DNA from: Poronia punctata
Taxonomy: Eukaryota > Ascomycota > Sordariomycetes > Xylariales > Xylariaceae
DNA length: 64,000 nt
Reading direction: 5' to 3'
Assembly (NCBI GenBank): GCA_022579005.1
Contig: MU401481.1
Coordinates: 1 to 64,000, forward strand
Shown here: positions 1 to 12,319 of the stretch, piece by piece
Numbering within the stretch: the first letter of the stretch is position 1
Layout of the letters: each line of letters begins with the position of its first letter
The notes under the pieces: generated by a model
Told to the model about the DNA's origin: nothing
The model's database searches: none
Seen by the model: the letters and a program-made list of their open reading frames with translations, nothing else
Position numbers and translations under genes: made by a program

Positions 1-47
1 AAATTAATGCTAGTAATAAGGAGGAAGTGTAAATAGCTTTATTTTTG

Positions 48-155
48 TTTTTTCCTTATTTTCCTTATTTTCCTTATTTTCCTTATTTTCCTTATTTTCC
101 TTATTCTCCTTATTTTCCTTATTTTCTTTATTTTCCTTATTTTTTCAGGCTTTTT
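48..155 (+). repeat. Tandem pyrimidine-rich repeat (unit about TTTTCCTTAT)
   Basis: About ten head-to-tail copies of a roughly 10-base unit made of TTTTCC and TTAT, with single-base variants (TTCTCC, TTTCTT). The strand asymmetry is strong: C and T only apart from the A of each unit. It lies in AT-rich DNA with no gene within 1.3 kb. Confidence 0.85.
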
Positions 156-396
156 AGGCTTTTCTTTTATTTTCATTTTTTAGATTTAATTTTACTTTTT
201 TAGATTTTTTTTTTAAATTAAGTAGTTTTATTAATTTTACTATTATTAAACTCTATTTATAGTATAAATATATATATATTTATAACCTAAAAAAAATAGA
301 AAAAAATAAAAAAATAGAAAAAAATAGATTCTAAAAATAGATTAGTAATTTTGTAGTAATTGTAGTAATACTACATACTACAGTAGTAATACTACA

Positions 397-485
397 TGTA
401 GTATTAGTATAGGCTATTACTAAAGGCTGTAGTATTAGTATAGGCTATTACTAACTACATGTAGTATTAGTACAGGCAATTACTA
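397..485 (+). repeat. Three copies of a 26-bp near-palindromic element
   Basis: Copies lie at 397-422, 428-453 and 460-485, spaced 31-32 bases apart. The first two are identical over 26 bases. The third differs at two internal positions (C for T, A for T). Each begins TGTAGTATTAGTA and ends with its approximate reverse complement TATTACTA, so each could fold as a small hairpin. Confidence 0.85.
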
Positions 486-1471
486 CATTAGTATTACTAA
501 ATTACAACCCTGCATATACCTATGTAGATTCAGCCCTGGCCCTGGCCGTCTGGTTCAATTGTTCCAGAATGTTTGCAAACCACTATGAGTTGTCGATGTA
601 TGTTGGGGCAGACAGGAGTGATACTGTAGGTACTCGTAGGGATGCATCTCCTAGATAAAGTACTGTTTAATACCAACATATGTAGCCTAAATGTCGGTGC
701 TTCTGCTTCTTAGATAACATATACGGGTTAGACCTTAATTTCTTATTTTTCTCCCCTTTTTGTTAAAATTAAGCATACCAGTTACGGGTAACGGAAGGAA
801 CCACTCTTCAACGATGCCTGGCAGCCCTGGTCCCAAAGCTCGGCCACTTTCAACATTTGGTTCTGGAGTTTAAGTCTATCTACGAGTACGTGTAGGCATC
901 TCTGCATCAACAGGTACTTGTGGTGCAGGGCAAATAATTTAGCGCTACACATAATAGGTCAATGATTCAGCTACTCTGAATTTTGACAAAGAATTCGCCA
1001 TTATTACAGAAAAGACCAAATCAGATGGAGCTATAGCTGTCCACTTGTCAAGGGGAACTGCATCCGAATAAGTACCATTAGGTACCGCGCTTTACTCGCA
1101 TGCAGTAGGTAGTACTTCCTTAAAATGGCGCCGTTTTTACTTCAAAACAGGAGGTTCGGCTGCTCCAAGTGGAGGTACCTCACTTTCGGAGACTGTACAC
1201 ATTGCCAACGTTGTACCAGCTCAGCGGTACCTGTTTACTTTATGAACCAGTGACCTCACCTACCCCTCCAAGCACCCACAAAGCCCCTCCCTACCGAAGC
1301 AAAACCTCAAATTGCTCGCGAATATACCACCAACCTACCTTACCCACCTCTTTTAACACCAAAAGGTATTTGCCCATGAACCATCCTTGGTACTTTTGGA
1401 AACTCTTGCTAACCCAGGAAAATAGATATATACTCAGCTGTCCCACGACTAGTGATCTTGATTGAATCAAT

Positions 1472-3032
1472 ATGCCTGAAAAAGAGGAAGTCGGTTAGTA
1501 CAAGTTCTCAATTCCTTATGAAGCTCCCTCTGCCAGACATGCCACGCCCAATCCTTGTGCTGCCCCTCAAAACCTAAGCAAGCTTTGCGCGGCTCTATTA
1601 GCCATACGAGTGCAGCGTTTGTGTTGAGGGCCTTTTCTATCACAGCATTAACGCAAAGGCTAATATAAACAACCACCGTTGCGTAGACCACTCGCTCAAG
1701 AACCCTGATGTTCTCACCAAGTATAAGACCGCGGCCGCCATTGGCGAGAAGGTCCTTGCTGCTGTAACCGAGCTGTGTGTTGCAGGCGAGAAAATCGTAA
1801 CGATCTGCCAGAAGGGTGACAAGCTTATCGAGGAGGAAGTCTCCAAAGTTTTTCGTACCACCAAGTTTAAGGGTAGGTAGCTTCCACAACCCATCTCCTC
1901 TCGGTTGGTAGCTGACAGTGCTCCCTACCACAGGCTTTTCCCACCCCACTACCGTGTCTCCGTCTTCTTATGTTACCCCCTATACCCCTCTAACTACCGA
2001 CACGGCCGAGGCCAATATCGAGCTCCAAGCTGGCGAGCTTGTCAAGCTCCAGCTAGGCGCACAAATCGATGGTTTCGGCTCTATAGTCTGCGATACGATC
2101 ATCGTCCCATCGAAGGAGGGTGCGCAGGATACGGTTACTGGGCCCACTGCTGATTTGATACTGGCGAATTATTACGCAAATGAGTTGCTACTTCGGCTCA
2201 TGATGCCGCCAGGATTGCTTACCAGCGGAACCGACGAAGAGAAAGCCAAGGCAGCTGCTGTGAAGGCGCCGACGCAGTCCAAGATCACCTCTCTTCTGGA
2301 CAAGGTAGTTAAGAGTTACGATTGCAATCTTGTCGAAAGCACGACATCGTGGCTCTTTGACCGCGACGAGATCGAAGGCAAGAAGAAGATTGTCATTGCG
2401 CCTGCTGAGGGTACCAAGGGCGAAGGTGTTCCCGAGATTGGTGAAGTTTGGGGCGTGGAAATGGGTGTGACTCTAGGCTCCGGTAAGGTCAAGACTCTGG
2501 ACCAACGAGCAACACTACACCGCCGTACCGCCAATACGTATATCCTGAAGTCGCAGACTGCGCGCAAGACTCTGTCGACCATCCAAAACAAGTTCGGCCA
2601 TTTCCCTTTTAGCTTAAGGCAGTTGGAGGAAGAGGGCGGCGACACCAAGTTCAAGGTTGGCGTATTTGATGGCGTTCGTTCCAACGTCCTGCGACAATAT
2701 GAACTTGTCGGTGAAAAGGATGGCTCACCGGTTGCCAGGTCGTTAACAACAATTGGTAATGACAAAAAACAATCGTACGGCTAAATAGGTCTACAAGCTA
2801 ACAATGACCAGCGATTACCAAGAACGGTATTACGAAGCTAGGGGCACCGCCAGCTCTTGACCTCAGCAAATACCAGAGCGACAAGAAGATCACCGACGAA
2901 GAGATCTTGAAGCTTCTTGAACAACCCCTAGCCAAAAACAAGGGTAAGAGCAAGAACAAGAAGAAGAAGTCTGCCAAGAAGTCCGCCAAGGCCGAGGGAG
3001 GGGAGAACGAGGAAGAGAGTGATGGGGAATAA
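1472..3032 (+). CDS. cdb4: EBP1/PA2G4-like (Cdb4-type) methionine-aminopeptidase-fold protein
   Basis: Spliced model 1472-1493, 1687-1872, 1934-2755, 2812-3032; 416 residues, close to the family's usual length. Family knowledge: PA2G4/EBP1 and fission yeast Cdb4 have the M24 'pita-bread' fold without peptidase activity and are nucleic-acid-binding, ribosome-associated factors. Seen here: an N-terminal segment containing KNPDVLTKYKTAA, a central region containing KLQLGAQIDGFG, and a basic tail of about 30 residues rich in K and S ending in an acidic stretch. In the KLQLG segment the metal-binding aspartates of true methionine aminopeptidase 2 are replaced (Gln and Ile by my alignment), arguing against peptidase activity. 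The start is chosen because only seven codons precede a canonical GTTAGT donor, after which the frame reads straight into the conserved N terminus. All four exons join in frame. The first intron is the longest (193 nt). Confidence 0.93.
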
Positions 3033-4804
3033 GAGTCCGTGGTAGAAATGTACCTAGTTCTCTGCTAGGGCTCCCACGTGGTCATCCGCGTGGTTGTGGC
3101 AGATGATTAATCGCAGAAGGGTTGCTGAGTGCTGAGCCCTGGTACCTAGTACAAGGAAGCAAATATGCTCCTGGCTACGAAGGACCGCGTAGTCAAGCAT
3201 ATGCCTTTTACGATACATGGTAGTATAGGTACCGATGGAAGCAATTACTACACAGACTCCAGATATATTCTGGCATTACCGGGAGAAGATCTGATGAGAA
3301 CGGGCCTGGGCCGGTCAAAGAGTCGCTCAAAAAACATCATACACTTTTCAATTCTTTGGCTTCTCATCCTGAGCTATGTTGTTGGGTTGACAAGCAGCAG
3401 CGGGTCGCAATACAGTGATCGGTTTAAATTACTTTTGCGGTCTACGCGGAAACGGAGAGACAGGTATCTGAGAATGTTGCATGATCTGCGAGCCCCCTCC
3501 TAATTAACAAAGCGTGTATCATGTGGCGCCAGGTGGGTTGTCATCCACGTATGAGCCGAAGTGAAAGTGAGATGAATACTCGGGTCCTTGAACTGCAGGT
3601 TCGAGGGAGTGGCAAACAAAGTCGAGATGAGAGGATAGGTTAAGGTGACAATACGTGACCTAAGGTAGGCGGGCAGACAGGCAGAGAGACACATGCATAC
3701 CTGACAGGACGTGGTTGTATGTGAGTAATGGGTTAGGCAAGGAAGAAGAAACACGAGACTTCAGGGGGATGGCGCGAGCAGATGATCAAACCATTCAAAT
3801 GACCTTGCCAAGGAGAGAGGGGGGTCCCGCCAGAATAAGATAGGGACAAGACATTGTGCAGTTAATCTACGAGTACGTGTACGGGGTATGGCTACTCGTA
3901 TGTAGGTCGTATTTGCCCTTTATACCCAAGTGTACAACTTCATTTCTTAATTCCTACCTATTGTACAAATGCTATTTTGCATTGGGAAGTAATCGTGCGA
4001 AGTAAGTATCTACAATAAAGCAACCGCTGAACACTCCTAGGTTAGGTACATGTACTCGTAGCCTGTAGGTTATTGTAGGTATGTAGGTACAGTTTGATGT
4101 ACCCCATCCTGAACTCCTGGTAGTCATAACCCCAAGTACCTACATACCCAGAAATGGAATGTCCAAAGCACACATGAGTATCCGCAATAAGCGAATCATC
4201 CTAACAAAGAGATAGGGACATTATCGTTTTCTCTTTCTTTTATCATAGTCGAGTCGAGTCAAGTAACGTGATGAGAGAGAGGTGGCCAGACTAAACTAGT
4301 AAGTAAGTATCTTCAAACGTTTGGGTGACCTTGCAGGCCTGTGCGTGTGGTATCGGCCAAGTAGGGGACTGTTTAGGTGAGTTACCTAGCACCCTACAGG
4401 CCCTTTAGCGGGCGACCGGACGCTGAAGGCCGTTGTAGGTACCTACGGCTCAGTAGGGGTCGTTGGCAGTAAACCTTGAGGTACTTTGGCTTCCACCTGT
4501 GGCCCCCGTGGACTCCAGTTAATTTTTTTTGGAGCTCTCTCCCCTTTCGTGCCCCAGCATTCCTCGCCATACCGCGTATCCGATCAAAAAGCTCGACTTT
4601 GGCCAACGACGCCGGGCACATGGGTATCGCCTGAAAAGAGTACGTGAGCCCCATGCTTCAATTCCAGATTACGAACTAATGCATATGTGCAGATTATTTT
4701 CAAAAGGGAGCGTTTCTTGCGAGGCTGTAACGCGAACGCGACAGCAAAAGGGGGTTCGCTCCCAGCATCCCTCTCGCCAGAGCAGAAAAGAAAGAAAAGA
4801 CGCC
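3033..4804. other. Intergenic region between the EBP1-like and PHD-finger genes
   Basis: No supported gene. An open frame at 3165-3503 (+) encodes no recognised domain. The stretch carries TACTCGTA-type motifs at 3868, 3893 and 4053 and several GTAGGTA runs, plus the probable 5' leader of the next gene. That leader is open in frame back to about 4529, but I prefer the ATG at 4805. Confidence 0.6.
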
Positions 4805-7743
4805 ATGTCTTCTTCGAACGCCAAGTCGACTCGCTCGCGCCTCCCAAGCCCTCATCGAACCTCAAGCTCGTCGGCCGGACCTAATCGAGGAGGCAACGTA
4901 GGAAGCGGTGGAAATGGAAACAGCGACGGTTCACGGTCGGTGATGCAGCGTTGGCTGGAACCCCCCGTGCAGAACAAGCCCAGCTATCAGGATGCTGGAT
5001 TAGTTCGCGGTGGATTGTTCGAGAATATGGCACCCCTAGGCACGATGCCCAAGGCTGGTATGTTGAAGAAGACTCCCGTCTCGGGCGAGAGCGCGACACC
5101 TGCATCGGCAAGTGCTGTGAAGCGAATAGTGTTGAAAAAGCCCTTTTCAGCTACTGCATCCGTGCCGGTCTCTGCACCGGACACCACACCCAGTACTACA
5201 GAAACCCCGCCTGCAACCACGGGTATGTCGAGGAGCGACCTCCTCGCGTCTGTAGGAGAGACTGCCAATGTCACAAGAGCCTCGATGTCGCCGACTTCAG
5301 GACTTGGCCTACCCATTCCCGTCATTGACAACATGGACGACGATGACTATGTGGAGTATGTACCAAAGAGGTCAAAGAGCCGCCGGACCTCGCAAAATCC
5401 AAGCCAGGGCAATAAGTCATCTGGCCCTACTGTCACACCCGTTCATTCACGTAGGCAATCGACTAGACGTCGGAGCGTGCATTCGAGCCCTGCACCACCA
5501 CTTCCACATCGGGATCCCACACCTGGCCCTACTCCGGCTTCCACCTCAGGCGCCTCAGTCGCGTCCCTAGCACGCTCCTCAGCAGCCCCCGGAGCGCAGT
5601 CTCGAGCGCAGTCTCGAGAGCAATCTCAAGTGCGATCAGAATCGTCCTTCCTAGGACAACCCGGACGTGAGCCAGATGACAAGGATCAAGCCGACCGAAT
5701 CGTCGAGATTGCAGTTGACGAAGCTCTTCGCCATTCTCGCTATCCGACTGCGTGGGCCTTACGCCTTCTCTACGACGAGCGGTCTTCGGATCCTGCTTTT
5801 GTCTGTATGATAGAAGACATTTATTATCAGCGGGCCACACCTAAGACTATTCGCAAGTTCTTCCGTCTTGTCGAAGAGAAGAAGAAAGAGGGCAAGAAGG
5901 AGGATAAAGGCCGTGACTACTTCGAGCCGCCTTCGACAGGCAGCAAGCCGCTAGTGCATAAACCGCAGCCTGCACCTTTTCAAAATCTGATAAAGCCGGA
6001 TTTTGGTGCACTTCTACGGAGGTCTGTCACTGATGTTGAGGTGGAAAATGATGCGGACGGCCATGCTCGTAAAAGACGCAAGACTGAGCCAGCCGAGGCT
6101 CGTACGGCACTTGTTGCCGACCAGACCGACGTAAAACCAGATATCACGGTTTCAGCAACGGCTACGGTTGGAACACCTGTCACAAACGGTATACAGGGCG
6201 CAAGTTCACAAAAGTCTAAGATGGTTAGCTATCCTCACGTTCCTCGCCCCCCTGGTGGCGTCGCCAAGAATAAATCGCCACGAGGGAAGAAAACCCGCAG
6301 GGGATCAGTGAGCAGCACTTCTTCGCTATCTAGTGTTCCAGACGATGCCATCGAGGGATACGACGACTTCATCAGCAGTGGGACGGATGACGACGACAGC
6401 CAGGAAGCGTCACGGATGGAGGGCGATCAGGCCAAGGGCCATAAGCCGAATAAGAACGGGCGAACTCCGGCAGGTGCGACACAGCCAATCAGCGTCGAGC
6501 AGGCGAAACCCGCCAGCAAAAAGCAGATTGTCTCGCCCGACCCTGTTTTGCAACGAACCACTCCCACTCATCACTCCCTCCCACGCTCACGGGACTCGAG
6601 TATGCCTGCCGCCATTATCACGACACCCACGTCGACACTTAACACTATAGCTGCCACTACCAGTATCACGGAAGCCTTGACCAACGTCACTTCCCAACGA
6701 AATGCTAACCGGGCTATCCCTACCCTAAAGTTCCCGAGCAGATTTGGCGAACCGGGCGATTCCACCGACACGCTGGTGAAGAAGAAGAGTGCGCAGAAGT
6801 CGGAGACAACGGTCAACACTAAGCGTGTTTCCGAGGAGAGTTTTGTGCGCGTGCCGCTTCGACTGGACGAGTTGCCGGAAGAAGCGAGCTCGTTGCCACA
6901 TCTGCCAGCGCTTCCGACTCCGTCCGAGCATGTTCGCTCATCGCGAACGCCCGCTCCAGTGCTGAGTGGGAGAGCGGCTCGGGCAGCCAAGAGACACCAT
7001 GAAGACATTGATGACACAAGCTCGCCGACTGCGTCATTCTTCCGGGCTGATCCGGAGCCATCGTCAGCCCGCAACTCGCGCGCGGCAACCCCATCGAACC
7101 CGAGATCGTCCAAGAAGCCCCGAGGTGGGTTACGTGTCAAGACGTCGTAAGTTTTAGCCCCGCGATTTCACTATTTCCTAATTCTTTTTGCTCGTCCGCG
7201 TCCGCCTGTGTGCGTCCCTGCCTACCTAACCTTACCCCCTTTGCATGCGACGCGCCCGTGACTATGTTGTCTGCGGGGTTCGAGTTGCGTTGTCACAAGT
7301 GAAGCAAAGCCATGTGGCCATGTGGCACCACATAGTTGCACATCAGCGGCGAAGCGGCTTCACCTACTACCTACCTTTTTTTCTCGTATTTTCACCATTT
7401 GGGGTTTTCCATTTTACATGGCTTGACTAACTTTGCTTGCCCGGCGGTAGACCGATGAAGAGGAAGGGGACCTCTGCGGGAATTCCTCGTGGCGCCGGTG
7501 ACCGACTGAGCCCTGTGGGCAATGGCACGACAAATAATCAGGTAAGGGTTGAATCTTTTCTGCACGATGATGGTTTTCTCTTGTTTGCCTATCTACATCG
7601 AGGGTTTTTTTCCCCCTTTGCCATTCTTTGTGTTCAAGCGTTCAATCTTCTCTTTCTCATTCGTAATGCAATCCATCATTCATAGCTCTATCTGCTGGTT
7701 TGTGGGATGCGGGAAAGCCAGAGGGAAAAGGGAGCGGATGAGC

Positions 7744-7789
<46 letters not shown>

Positions 7790-9503
7790 GGTCAGGGGGC
7801 CTAGACAAGCCCTTAGATGGCCCTAAAGGCGGTTGGGGCTAATAAGACGCGAGGTTGGGGGGAAGCGCTGAAATTTTCGGTTCCCGCTTTTGCCGGATCC
7901 TGGGTAGTCCGGGTAGCGAATCCGCCAGCTCGCTTAGTGCGATGTGCTAACAAAGCAATTTCCAGGACGATAACGACGACTCCTGCTTTACTTGTGGTGG
8001 CAACGGTGAACTGGTCTGTTGCGACGGTTGCACATTCTCATTCCACTTCATGTGCATCGATCCTCCCATGGATCAGGGTCACGTCCCCGACGAGTGGTAT
8101 TGCAACGAATGTCAGATCCGGTACAATCCGCCGCTGGTGAATGAGCACCGCGGTATCTTTGGCCCGCTTGCTGCCAATCTTGAGCGCAAGAATCCTCGCG
8201 CCTTCCGTCTCCCCGAGTCCCTGCGCGAGTATTTCGAAGGCGTCAAGACGGGAGCAGAGGGTGAATACGAAGAGATTGCACCTCCTAAGCCGAAGTGAGT
8301 ATCCTGTCATCGCCCCTATGCCTATGCCTATGCCTATGCATATGCATACACACAAGTATATACATATATATGTGAGCTAACACATGGTTCCTAGAACGAA
8401 CAAGAGGAATGTCGATGAGCCTTTCGACTTTTTCAAAATTAGAAATGGTGACAAAGCCGTTCTGTGTCACGAGTGCCACAAGGGCGCGATGGACAATAGA
8501 CCCATCATTCCCTGTTCCGTGTGTGGTCTGAACTGGCACTTGGAATGCCTCAGCCCGCCGCTGGCCGTCCCGCCAGTTCTACGGACGTGGCGGTGTCCTT
8601 GCCATGTCGACGACCTTCTCAATGATCTACCCTCGCGGTTAGCCCCGGCACATAAATACCGCAAGATCAAAAACACGCCCGTCATCGAACAGGGTTATAG
8701 CCGCGGTCTGGCCAACAATGGCTGGATCGAGATCCAAGATGACGATAGTGAGCTCGACGAAGCCTGGAGGGGCCACAAGAGCTTTGGCCGTGTGTTCCGC
8801 CTATCTGCAAAGGGCATCAGGAAGGACTTTGTGTCCAAGTGAGTACCGTTTATGCACTATTGTGGTTCGAATTCCCATCGTAAACGCCTTTCTAATATTC
8901 TTTCCCTGCAGGGTTCACCAAAACCGAGGGACACTGGGCTCCCAGTCCAAAACAGCGGCCGTTCCCTCTGTGGCTGTGACGTCTGGATTGCCTAGTCTTG
9001 AAAGACAACAGGCAGCGCTGAATCTGTTACAGCTATCCCAAAGGCAAGAAAACGGGGTCGATCAGCTGGTTCAGGCTATGATGGTGAGTTGGCCTCGTTC
9101 GATCCCCGTCACTAGTATTATTGTCGTGCTCACAGACGTTTGCTCCCAGTCCGAAGCAAGCCCGGCTGTTATCTCCATGATGGCACAGGGCGATGCTCAG
9201 CGTATTGCTCGCGGTAATCTTGCCAAGGCCGACGTCGTCACGCTCGAGGCTATGCTGGCGCAGGCTGACGCACTACGACATGAGATCTCCAAGATTCTCG
9301 AGGGCCGCATAGACTACGGTGCACACGAGAAACCCGAGACGCAACCCAAGGCACTCACCCCTAATAGCATCTCACAGGATGACCCGACTGCCGTGGATGA
9401 GTTGAGACTCGATCGTACTAGCTCACCCGGTTCGGGCAGCGCCCAGGACGCCGTCCGTCCTACTAAGCCTTCTCAAGACGATTCCTCTATGCAGATCGAC
9501 TGA
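4805..9503 (+). CDS. RCO1: Two-PHD-finger chromatin protein, Rco1-like (Rpd3S histone deacetylase subunit)
   Basis: Spliced model 4805-7146, 7451-7541, 7966-8294, 8395-8838, 8912-9083, 9150-9503; 1243 residues. The first 780 residues are low-complexity (Ser/Pro/Thr-rich with basic patches), apart from a folded-looking island at about 288-368. PHD finger 1 (about 816-865) begins CFTCGGNGELVCCDGC and includes FHFMC and WYCNEC. PHD finger 2 (about 943-995) shows CHEC, CSVCGLNWHLEC and WRCPCH, a more divergent zinc pattern. Family knowledge: yeast Rco1 uses paired PHD fingers with Eaf3 to place Rpd3S on H3K36-methylated nucleosomes, suppressing cryptic transcription. Assignment to Rco1 rests on PHD1 resemblance and the order of parts. 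Another nuclear two-PHD protein is possible. An in-frame upstream ATG at 4529 exists, but the 92 residues it would add look like translated leader. Confidence 0.87.
7746..7784 (+). repeat. (GA)n microsatellite inside an intron
   Basis: About 19 GA units within the 424-nt second intron (7542-7965) of the PHD-finger gene. This intron is several times longer than the others in the gene. Confidence 0.9.
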
Positions 9504-11707
9504 AGATGATATACTAGCGCGTATATGCAGAAACAGCTGATAGTCCTATCAACGGCTAAAAGGTACTGCTTAGTTTGCTTTTTGATTTGGCAAAGCCGTA
9601 TCCGTCGTTTTGCACTCAAACAGACCAAGGTGTTAGTTAGCATGAAGGCCGTCTGTCCCGCTTCCTTGCGGGCAACAATTATCGACAAGCTTCCGTGCAC
9701 TTGATGGCCCCGAGGAGCACTAGGATCACGTGAGCCTGTCCGCTTGGCCATGACTAGAGACGAACTCTTATTTTTGTCTTTCTCGGCATGCCACGACAAG
9801 GCACGACACTGGAAATGCGGTGTTTTCTACCACCTGCATTGAAATCTTTGCTGTACTTGAATGGGGATCACCCATCAGCTTTTACTTTGGTGTTAACACG
9901 TACAGGAAGACACACATTTGCATGGCAGCCGACGCCGTCCCGTCATGCGTGTGCAACCTTTTTTTTTCTACTACGCACCATGGCAAAATCGGTTTCTCAT
10001 TCATTATAATTTCTATGGATGATGACAGATTGTATCTGTTTGTGGTGCTGGTGTTGGCTTCCGCCACACCAACTAGGGAAGGGAGGGATAGATAAACAAG
10101 CCGAGTACACACTTGAACTGGTCCGGAGGGAGAGTAGAGGAATGTGGTAGTGGTAGTGGTGGTAGGGGTTGTTGAGGAAATTCAAGGATCCTTGCATACG
10201 GTATGGCGTATTAAGAAGGGGAGGGAGGGGCCCGCGCGGATCTGCGATTACTGTCGTATAGTAATAAATGAAAAAATACAACCAAACCTACCTAATGCTG
10301 TATTCCCGGCCTCAAAACTTTATATCCCGTTCATTCATTGTGCACACTTTATCCCCAATTGCTTTGGTTTTTTAATCCTTTCTACAATGTCCGCTAACAG
10401 GGAGAGAGACAGAGGTAAGTGAGTAATGTATATATATATATATATATATATATACTAAGGTGAGAACTGAGTCCTGCCTGTCTGTATGTCTGACTCGATG
10501 GTGTGTACGTAGATAGTATCTAAGAGAATTATATTTGACTGGCTGGCTGGCTGGCTGGCTGGCTTGAGGATGTGCCACGGCATACCCAGCTTGCCTTGAC
10601 CTGGAATACAGTTGACCAGTTAGACGAAGCAGAAAAAGAGCGTCTGGGATTGAGGACCTAGGTAAGGTAGGTAAGCAAATGTCCAAAAAAGCCACAAAGC
10701 ATTGAAATGACATGACAATTCACTCCATGATATTAACAGTGTCGGTCACCGGTACGCAGCTAGGTTAGGTAGGTCTTTCCCCTCCCCACATAAATCAGCT
10801 CAATAGATATGAGAGAAGTTACTCTGCTTTGGGAGACGTATTTTTGTTTTATTTACAACCAAGGAAAACATATAACTGACCTACATACAACCATGGGACG
10901 TGACTGTCTTTCATATCGACTTTCACTATATCCATTCGAGAAAGGGGCTACTAGTAGACCTCTCGAAGGACAGTATTTACATATTCATGAAAATAGATAG
11001 TATAGAAAGGGATGTCCCGACACGGACAAATCAGGAGCGTAAAAGAAAATAAAAAGGATGGCATATCCTTCAAGCGAGTGTAAACAAATCATGCTTTGCT
11101 TTTCGTACCCTCTAAAGAGATCTGTGTATCTCAAGATCCCTAATACATTTGCCTTTTGCTACATGAGATAGGTAGGTACCAGAGTCTCTCCGCGAAGAGG
11201 GTGATGGCGGCAATACCGGTATTGCGCAACATCACTCATAGCCCGGAGCCAGATCCGCCCCCGACCAAACCGCAAACACCCCTGTTGGTTGTGGTCGAGA
11301 CCGTCGTGTCTATAGATTGCCTCACAAATAGACATGTAAAACGAACGTGAAATATGTGAGCCCGAATTCCATCCAGAAATCCATCCCCCGGGGGTGTTGT
11401 TATCCGCCAGGTGAACAAAGGCAGATGACCCCCTAGAAATTCCGGTCCGGTAGGAGAGGGCCAAGGGAGCCGAAGTTCCCAGCAGGCCGGCCACTTGATT
11501 TCTTCTCCAAACTGCAACCAAAAATAAAACAACGAAGCAAAGACCTAGGGTTAGGCTCATCACGGGTATGCCTCTCAACTGTACAAGGAAAACCCCAGTC
11601 GCGGGCGGAACAAGCACGTCAAATGGCACGAGCCATGCTTCTACCAACGACGACGAGCAGACGCTGACTGAAATCATCTCTAAACAGCGCTATCAGTCTC
11701 GCTCCGC
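9504..11707. other. Intergenic region between convergent PHD-finger and Pumilio genes
   Basis: The two genes converge here, so the stretch should hold both 3' untranslated regions. It contains a (TA)13 run at 10429-10454 and a CTGG tetranucleotide run at about 10540-10564. Short open frames show no recognised domain. Confidence 0.6.
10429..10564. repeat. Microsatellites: (TA)13 and (CTGG)n
   Basis: (TA)13 occupies 10429-10454. About six CTGG units occupy 10540-10564. Both lie between convergent genes. Confidence 0.9.
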
Positions 11708-12287
11708 TTATCGTGGGCGCGGCGACCGCTTTCGGGGGGGTTGACCTACGCGTCCGCGTCTCGAACCGACGGGCTGCTCTGGCATATAAGGCACACCAGG
11801 AATCCCATTAGGATTAGCATTAGCATTAGGATTAGGACCGGGATAGCCATAGGCACCCATGCCGACGCCCATTCCAAATCCAGGCGGGGCGAAGCCGGCC
11901 GAGGCTCCAGGTGGCTGGATGGAACTGCCATTCGGCGGCATGTTCTGGCCGCGGAACTGTTCCATGGCAGGATTCACGCCGCCATATCCTACATAGCCCG
12001 ATTGCATGGGCGGATAGAAGTTGTTCATCGGCGGGGCACCACGAGAAAGCATGTTCTGCTGGTATTGCATCTGCTGCATGTTCATAGGCGCCACCGGCCC
12101 ATTGTTTCCGTTGAATACCGGAGCCTGGGCCCCGTACTGTGCGTAGGTAGGCATATTAGACTCGCCATTCTCGTTCCGCGCCACAGGGTATCCGCCCAGA
12201 TCGTAATTCGATGCGGCGCTAGCCGGGTTGAGCGGGTTCAGGTATTGGTTGCCGTACTGCGAGGGCTGCTGCTGTTGCTGCTGCTGT

Positions 12288-12319
<32 letters not shown>

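Larger units (their letters stand above)
1..1471. other. AT-rich repeat-bearing intergenic DNA and upstream region of the EBP1-like gene
   Basis: The first 500 bases are extremely AT-rich. They hold a pyrimidine-rich tandem tract (about 48-155) and three copies of a 26-bp element (397-485). From about 500 the composition becomes more balanced. TACTCGTA-type motifs occur at 631 and 881. An open frame at 1169-1465 has no recognisable domain and runs into the start of the next gene, so I do not call it. The AT-rich block could be a decayed repeat or the edge of a repeat island, but no coding remnant of a transposon was recognised. Confidence 0.6.

Noticed and set aside
3165..3503. 112-codon open frame on the plus strand
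   Set aside because: No recognisable domain, no plausible splice partner, composition like surrounding intergenic DNA.
4529..4804. N-terminal extension of the Rco1-like protein to an upstream in-frame ATG
   Set aside because: The extra residues look like translated leader (basic, compositionally random), and the ATG at 4805 opens a typical Ser-rich start.
8860..8880. B-box-like string GGTTCGAATTCCC
   Set aside because: It lies in an intron of the PHD-finger gene, with no A box or cloverleaf upstream.
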